Shown piece by piece: positions 59,199-64,000 of a stretch of 64,000 bases of DNA (the first letter of the stretch is position 1; the number at the start of each line of letters is the position of its first letter). The DNA comes from Branchiostoma floridae (lineage: Eukaryota; Chordata; Leptocardii; Amphioxiformes; Branchiostomatidae), in assembly GCF_000003815.2 (NCBI RefSeq), contig NC_049979.1:13826755-13890754 (forward strand), read 5' to 3'. The notes beneath the pieces were generated by a model, which was not told the origin of the DNA, did not search any database, and saw only the letters and a program-made list of their open reading frames with translations. The position numbers were made by a program, and so were the translations under genes.

Positions 59199-60089
59199 GT
59201 AACATGCATTGGCATAATACCAGTCATAAGCCTTATACCGGTCGATTAAAAATAGTGGAACTTAAAGAGATCTACACATGCAACAATAGTTATTTCTGGG
59301 GTATGCACACTTCAGACATCTAGGTGTCCAATACATCATTTACAAAGCATCGATAACAATGCATTCGAAGACAACAAGGCCAAATGTCTTCAGGTCATTT
59401 TCGGGGCAGGCGAGCTCGTCGTGGGACAAACACACTGTCACGTTCATCGCCAGATTTGTAGATAATAATCACATGTGCTCACGGCACAAGACGAGCATGA
59501 TCCAACAGCAATCTTGAATTTCTTTTGGTGACCTACAACTCGTGTAAAAGTGTGAGGAACCGTTGCATTATCGCCCGGATCTATGGCTGAATGGGTCAAG
59601 TTGAACGTACGCCGCCATTTTCCCGCCATTTTTAATGCTACGGCCAGCAGTAAAGTTTTCCGTCATAGCGGTTGTGACGGACCAAAATTAAATGAAAATT
59701 CTTGTCAGTATACGCCCATTTTCTCATGACTTTTTGTATGCTCATGCAGATTTTTGTTTTGTGCAACTACTAACAGGAAAGAAAGGAACAACAGAGGATG
59801 TATAAAGGTACATAGCGGCAGTTAATTGTGCCGTGTTTCGTTCGGCCGGTATAGTGCACCCCCTTCCAACCACGCGCCCGTTCTCCGTGCAATTCCGCGG
59901 TGTGTTCCAATTACGATATTATGTTTTTAGCAGGACCAGAGAGACAAAATAATTTACACAGAAGAAGTGGCAAAGGTAAGCTGTAACAGCAACATGTAAC
60001 TGGAGAAAATGATGCGTTGATCATTTGCCAAATTAGCATTGCTTGAGAAATTGCAGTAAACCGACCGGTATTATGCCAATGGATGTTAC
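59199..60089. mobile_element. 0.9-kb TIR family, copy 1
   Basis: GTAACATGCATTGGCATAAT followed by ACC at the left is inverted at the right (GGTATTATGCCAATGGATGTTAC). The interior, with GTCGTGGGACAAACACACTG and a CGTCATAGCGGTTGTGACGG block, is about 90% like copy 2 by eye. There is no transposase frame. Confidence 0.9.
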
Positions 60090-60547
60090 ATGTATCCGAC
60101 AACATTGTAGGTTGGTTGATTGGAATCATTTTTGAAACTTCAAATTTCATGTTGGATGCAACATGTAAATGTGGTATGTAAATGACTATTGCATTCTCTG
60201 ATCAGTAAGGAAGAACACTAGCAATGTTTGTATGTTTTTTGTATAGTTTACATGCTTTGTGTGTCGGTTTTGTGTGTAATCCCTGAGAGTGTATGCTTAC
60301 AGGCAGAGTAGAGAAGACCTTACAATGACTCTACAATGGAACAAATAACAGGAATGTCTTACTTTTAACTGCTGTTATTGCCCAAATTTTTAGGACATGT
60401 GTGATGATGTTATGATGATCAGAAGTAAGAGTCAGTGAAAAATACATTTTGTATACTAAAAAATCAGCTAAGCATGAAAATGAATTGAGTCTTATTATGA
60501 TAGTATAAATCATTTTGAAAACTGAATATATATAACCATTAAAGTGA

Positions 60548-60759
60548 TACTGTAAATGCTTTTAAGTTTGCATGCATTTAATTTTGCGGTAGCGGGAAAG
60601 TGGACTTTTTGCGGTGGTTTTAATCTTGCGGCAGCACCATGCACTGTAGTCTGTTAATGTTATGGAAAAATGTTCGCGGTGGTTTTGAATTTGCAGTGAA
60701 GCCGCCGCCGCGAAAACCGCAAACATTAAACCACCGCGAAAGTTACTGCATTTACAGTA
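60548..60759. mobile_element. 212-bp MITE with GCGGT-rich arms
   Basis: TACTGTAAATGC at the left is exactly inverted at the right (GCATTTACAGTA). The interior has GCGGTGGTTTTAAT and its complement-like AAACCACCGCGAAAG. TA ends fit a Tc1/mariner-type MITE. It lies 133 bp upstream of the candidate signal-peptide ATG. Confidence 0.9.
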
Positions 60760-60892
60760 ATAAGTATAATCTGCCAGTTTATTTTCATGTCATAAAAATC
60801 TGATAACCAAATCATACATTTGGGGTGACCCTTCGGAAGTAACTGCATTGTAGCAGCCCAATGCCTCTTTGAAGAAGTAGCTAATAAACCAG

Positions 60893-61041
60893 ATGCACCT
60901 AACGGGCTCAGTTGGATTCTCAGCCCTGCTGGCATGCGCAGCACAAGGCTGTTTCAATACTCCGACAAATCAAGCAGTCAGTTTGGTCTCAGTGCTTCAA
61001 CCAGCAGGAGGCTTTGCAGTGGGAGACATTGACACTGCACT
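60893..61041 (+). CDS. Candidate first coding exon with signal peptide
   Basis: An ATG at 60893 opens a frame reading MHLTGSVGFSALLACAAQG, with a hydrophobic core and small residues before a plausible cleavage site, then CFNTPTNQ, SVLQPAGGFAVGDIDTAL. It ends exactly at a consensus GTAAGT donor, phase 2. The family is not recognised. Alternatively, translation could enter through an internal acceptor (TTCTCAG, exon start 60924, phase 1), which would make it an internal exon of the MAM gene. The start codon context is only moderate. Confidence 0.4.
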
Positions 61042-62266
61042 GTAAGTGAAAGCTTCTCATTAGAGGTACTTTTGTTACATTGATCTCATTGTGGATGCTA
61101 AATTGATGCCTCACACAGGCAGATGAGTTGGGCACAGCCGGTAGATGATGGCTTGTTAGCTAGAGTGCTTTAGCTTTGGAGTCACACAGTGAATGTAAGT
61201 TTGACCAGTGATTATGCATGAGGGGAAAACAGTTCTCCCGTTTCCCCTTGTTGTTGTCCATGATTGCAGTGAAAGCTTTGAACAGTATACATAATAGGTA
61301 CAACAAGAGAAGTGCAAATCTTTTTAAAATACCGGTACCAAACAGGGCAACATGTGACGGTTTGCTCTTTTCATCACTAGCTACATGCATAATGTACTCA
61401 CCATTACCTTACTGCTATGTTAGAAACATTTCTTGTTCTACATGTGAATAGCAATGTGTGATGATGCAAAAAGGTTTTTGTATTAGGGAAATCTCTATGC
61501 CAACAAGTCTTTTGGTGGCTGTGGAGTCAGTTTAAGTTTATAGTTTCTGTGCTGTTCAGATGAATGATAATTTCTTGTGTCATAGTAGAATAAAATGCTT
61601 TCAGTGCAGGGATAACTCAGCTGCATAAATGGACAACTACACATAGTTATATACTACATGTTCAAGATAACATGACAGGCGAGGTTAATGCAAAACTGTG
61701 TTTGATTATTGATATTGGACCTTCTTGATGTACAATGTATAATTGTTGTATGAGTCTTATTAAAAACAAACAAGCAGCATGTTTCAACTCTCACTAGCCC
61801 ATACAATTGTACAAGCTACATACAAATACTTGATGATACATGAATGTGTTTCTGTCTGGATCTTAGCTGTTTGGATTACCCAACAGAAATACACTGAAAT
61901 TGAAAGACATTCTTCTATTTCTAAATATGATTTTTGTTACCTTACTTCAGACTTTAAAAATAATGACATCTCTATTAACACACAAGAAGCTGTCCTCATC
62001 AAAATATTTGAATGACAGCTTCATCATCAAGGACTTATAATGAAACATGTTGCATTGGTCTGTGGTCGCATGTCTGCTTGTGCAAGTACATGTAGTAATC
62101 AAAGATAACTAAAAAGGACTTCTTCTAAGTGGCATTGTCAGCCTAGTTGTGCAGGCTGCTAAACTCAGAATCTGATTTGAAACCAAGCAGGATCTGATAT
62201 TATTCCCTTGGGGAAGGCACTTAACATGAATTTCCTTACATCACTTTGTGGATTTAATCAATAGTA
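61042..62266. other. No further exon recognised; SINE-like fragment
   Basis: TTCCCTTGGGGAAGGCACTTAA at about 62199-62220, preceded by TTTGAAACCAAGCAGGATC, resembles the SINE body on the + strand. No partner exon for the donor at 61042 was recognised. Confidence 0.45.
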
Positions 62267-63167
62267 GTAACATGCATTGGCATAATACCGGTAGTAAGAC
62301 TTATACCGGTAGATTAAAAACACTGGAACTTAAAGAGATCTACACATGCAACAATAGTTATTTCTGAGCTGTGCACACTTCAGACATCTAGGTGTCCAAT
62401 ACACCATTTACAAAGCATCGATAACAATGCATTCGAAGACAACAAGGCCAAAAGTTTTCAGTATACTTTTTTTTAAATTTCGGGGTAGGCAGCTCGTCGT
62501 GGGACGAACACACTGTCACATTCATTGCCAAATTTATATAGATCATAAGTACACATGCTCACGGCACAAGACGAACATGATTCAACAACAATCTTGAATT
62601 TCTGTTGGTGACCTACAACTCATGTAAAAGTGTGAAGAACCGTTGCATAATAGCCCGGATCTACGACTGAATGGGCAAAATTGAACGTACGCAGCCATTT
62701 TCCCGCCATTTTTATATCTACGCTAGCAGTGAAGTGTTACGTCATAGCGGTTGTGACGGACAGAAGTTAAATGAAAATTCTTGACAGTATACGTCCGTTT
62801 TCTCATGACATTTTGTATGCTCATGCAGGTTTATGTTTTATGCATTTACTGACAGAAAAGGAAGGAACATCAGAGGATGTATAAATGTACATATCGGCAG
62901 TTAATTGTGCCGTGTTTCTTCCTACCGGTATTTTGTACCCCCTCCCAACCACGCGCCCGTTCGCCGTGTAATTCTGCGGCTTGTTACAATTACAATATTA
63001 CGCTTTTAGCAGGACAAGAGTGGCAGAAAAGTTACACAGAAGAAGTGGCAAGGGTAACCTATAACAGCAACATGTAACTGGAGAAAATGATGCGTTGACA
63101 ATTTGTCAAATCAGTATGGCTAGAGAAATCATCGTAAACGTACCGGTATTATGATAATAGATGTTAC
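62267..63167. mobile_element. 0.9-kb TIR family, copy 2
   Basis: GTAACATGCATTGGCATAAT with TACCGGTA at the left; TACCGGTATTATGATAATAG then ATGTTAC at the right. It is collinear with copy 1 along its whole length, 2.2 kb downstream and in the same orientation. Confidence 0.9.
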
Positions 63168-63270
63168 CTAGCTTTTGTACCAGTTGAGACAGAGAGAAAA
63201 ATTGCTGCAGTTTCTATCATGTCATGCAAATAAAGTGTGGCTGTATGTATGTAGTAACACCAGCAACATC

Positions 63271-63291
63271 GTCAGCACCAAGGACAGTTAT
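63271..63291 (+). promoter_or_regulatory. RE1/NRSE-like site 5
   Basis: GTCAGCACC-AA-GGACAG; 15 of 21 positions match the vertebrate element, half-site spacing kept. Confidence 0.38.
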
Positions 63292-63799
63292 TTTCAGCCA
63301 CCACAGTCTCATCTTGGCACTCTGATAATGTAAGGAGGAGAATGTCTATAGAATTGCCATCATAACAACACTCATTAGGATCATTAGGAAGAATCAGATG
63401 ACCAATATGAAAAATAAAGTCAATCTCTTAACTGATACACTTTTTTTCATTATGGTACCTTTATTGCAAATTCATGCCCAAAGGCTAATTTCAAATATAC
63501 ATGGAAATACAATGATGATAGTAATACAGTGCAGTATAGTATACAATAAGGAAATGAACATAAAATGAAATGTCGTCAACTAGCACTACTTCTAATCTCA
63601 AGTGGACGCTATTGGGTTTGGCATCTGCTAGATGTTGCAAGTGTTCATGGCAATTGCTTTTCTACAAGTTCCAAATTGAAATTGCTATTCTTTTATGCAG
63701 CTCATGGAACAACTGATCAAAGCTGTGACCAGTCAATTTGTATATGAATCTCTCTAGTAATCAGGTCCTTCCAGAGGAAAGCTTGTGGTTGCTTTTGCA

Positions 63800-64000
63800 C
63801 TTTCTATCATAGAGTCAATTCCACATTACCAAGAGGGTATTTCTTGCCTTTTGTTCCAACATTTTGGAATCTTTATAACATTCTAACTGTGATAAGTAAC
63901 TGTTTAGAACTGTTTATAACATCTTTGTGATTTTCTAAATATTATCTACAGTATTCATACGTGTTAGAAATATTTCTAACATCAAATACATTATTTCTGT
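63800..64000. repeat. Dispersed repeat running off the window
   Basis: GTGTTAGAAATATTTCT followed by ATCAAAT matches 15465-15495, and upstream parts (CAATTCCACA, TTATAA) follow in order. It is a third copy of the family at 14.9-15.5 and 31.1-32.8 kb. Confidence 0.5.

Noticed and set aside
63565-63747. 60-codon + strand frame with a leader-like start
   Set aside because: No donor or domain; the preceding sequence resembles the antisense 3' end of a retroelement, with AATAAA on the minus strand near 63470.

Overview
This is intron-rich, AT-rich, repeat-rich eukaryotic DNA with no bacterial features. Three runs of exactly 100 N are assembly-gap placeholders. The mix of LDLa/MAM ectodomain exons with phase-1 introns, many small palindromic DNA transposons, a tRNA-type SINE, and recurrent TACATGTA and ACCGGTA words suggests an invertebrate deuterostome. 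A lancelet (Branchiostoma) is my best guess, but the species is inferred, not shown.

The only gene I recognise with confidence lies on the + strand between about 27.2 and 57.7 kb. Eleven exons with compatible splice phases encode an open-ended fragment of about 490 codons: LDLa-1, MAM-1 (three exons), LDLa-2, MAM-2 (four exons), then two proline-containing linker exons. It belongs with the modular secreted or membrane MAM/LDL-receptor class A proteins. Neither the signal-peptide exon nor the 3' end was found. The introns are long (one is 7.4 kb) and full of transposable elements.

Two weaker gene candidates are reported. One is a first exon at 60893-61041 that reads as a signal peptide and ends in a consensus donor. 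The other is a possible three-exon small secreted gene at 9238-13087. The rest of 1-27 kb has no gene I can support.

The repeats are the most distinctive part. They include a 71-bp satellite of hairpin units (261-905, with a related array at 1717-2025); a Penelope-like terminal segment with TATA box and hammerhead-ribozyme-like core (22.15-22.32 kb); a 1.7-kb foldback transposon with decamer-array arms (33.05-34.75 kb); an element carrying ten exact ATGCAAAT/ATTTGCAT octamers, eight of them in four inverted pairs with the same 17-bp offset (31.8-32.6 kb); a SINE with 8-bp target duplications (45.6-46.1 kb); a Tigger-like element (46.97-48.14 kb); two MITE families each present twice; and a 0.9-kb family present three times between 57.8 and 63.2 kb. 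Five sites match the vertebrate RE1/NRSE element with canonical half-site spacing. An interstitial telomeric tract lies at 24.75-24.85 kb.
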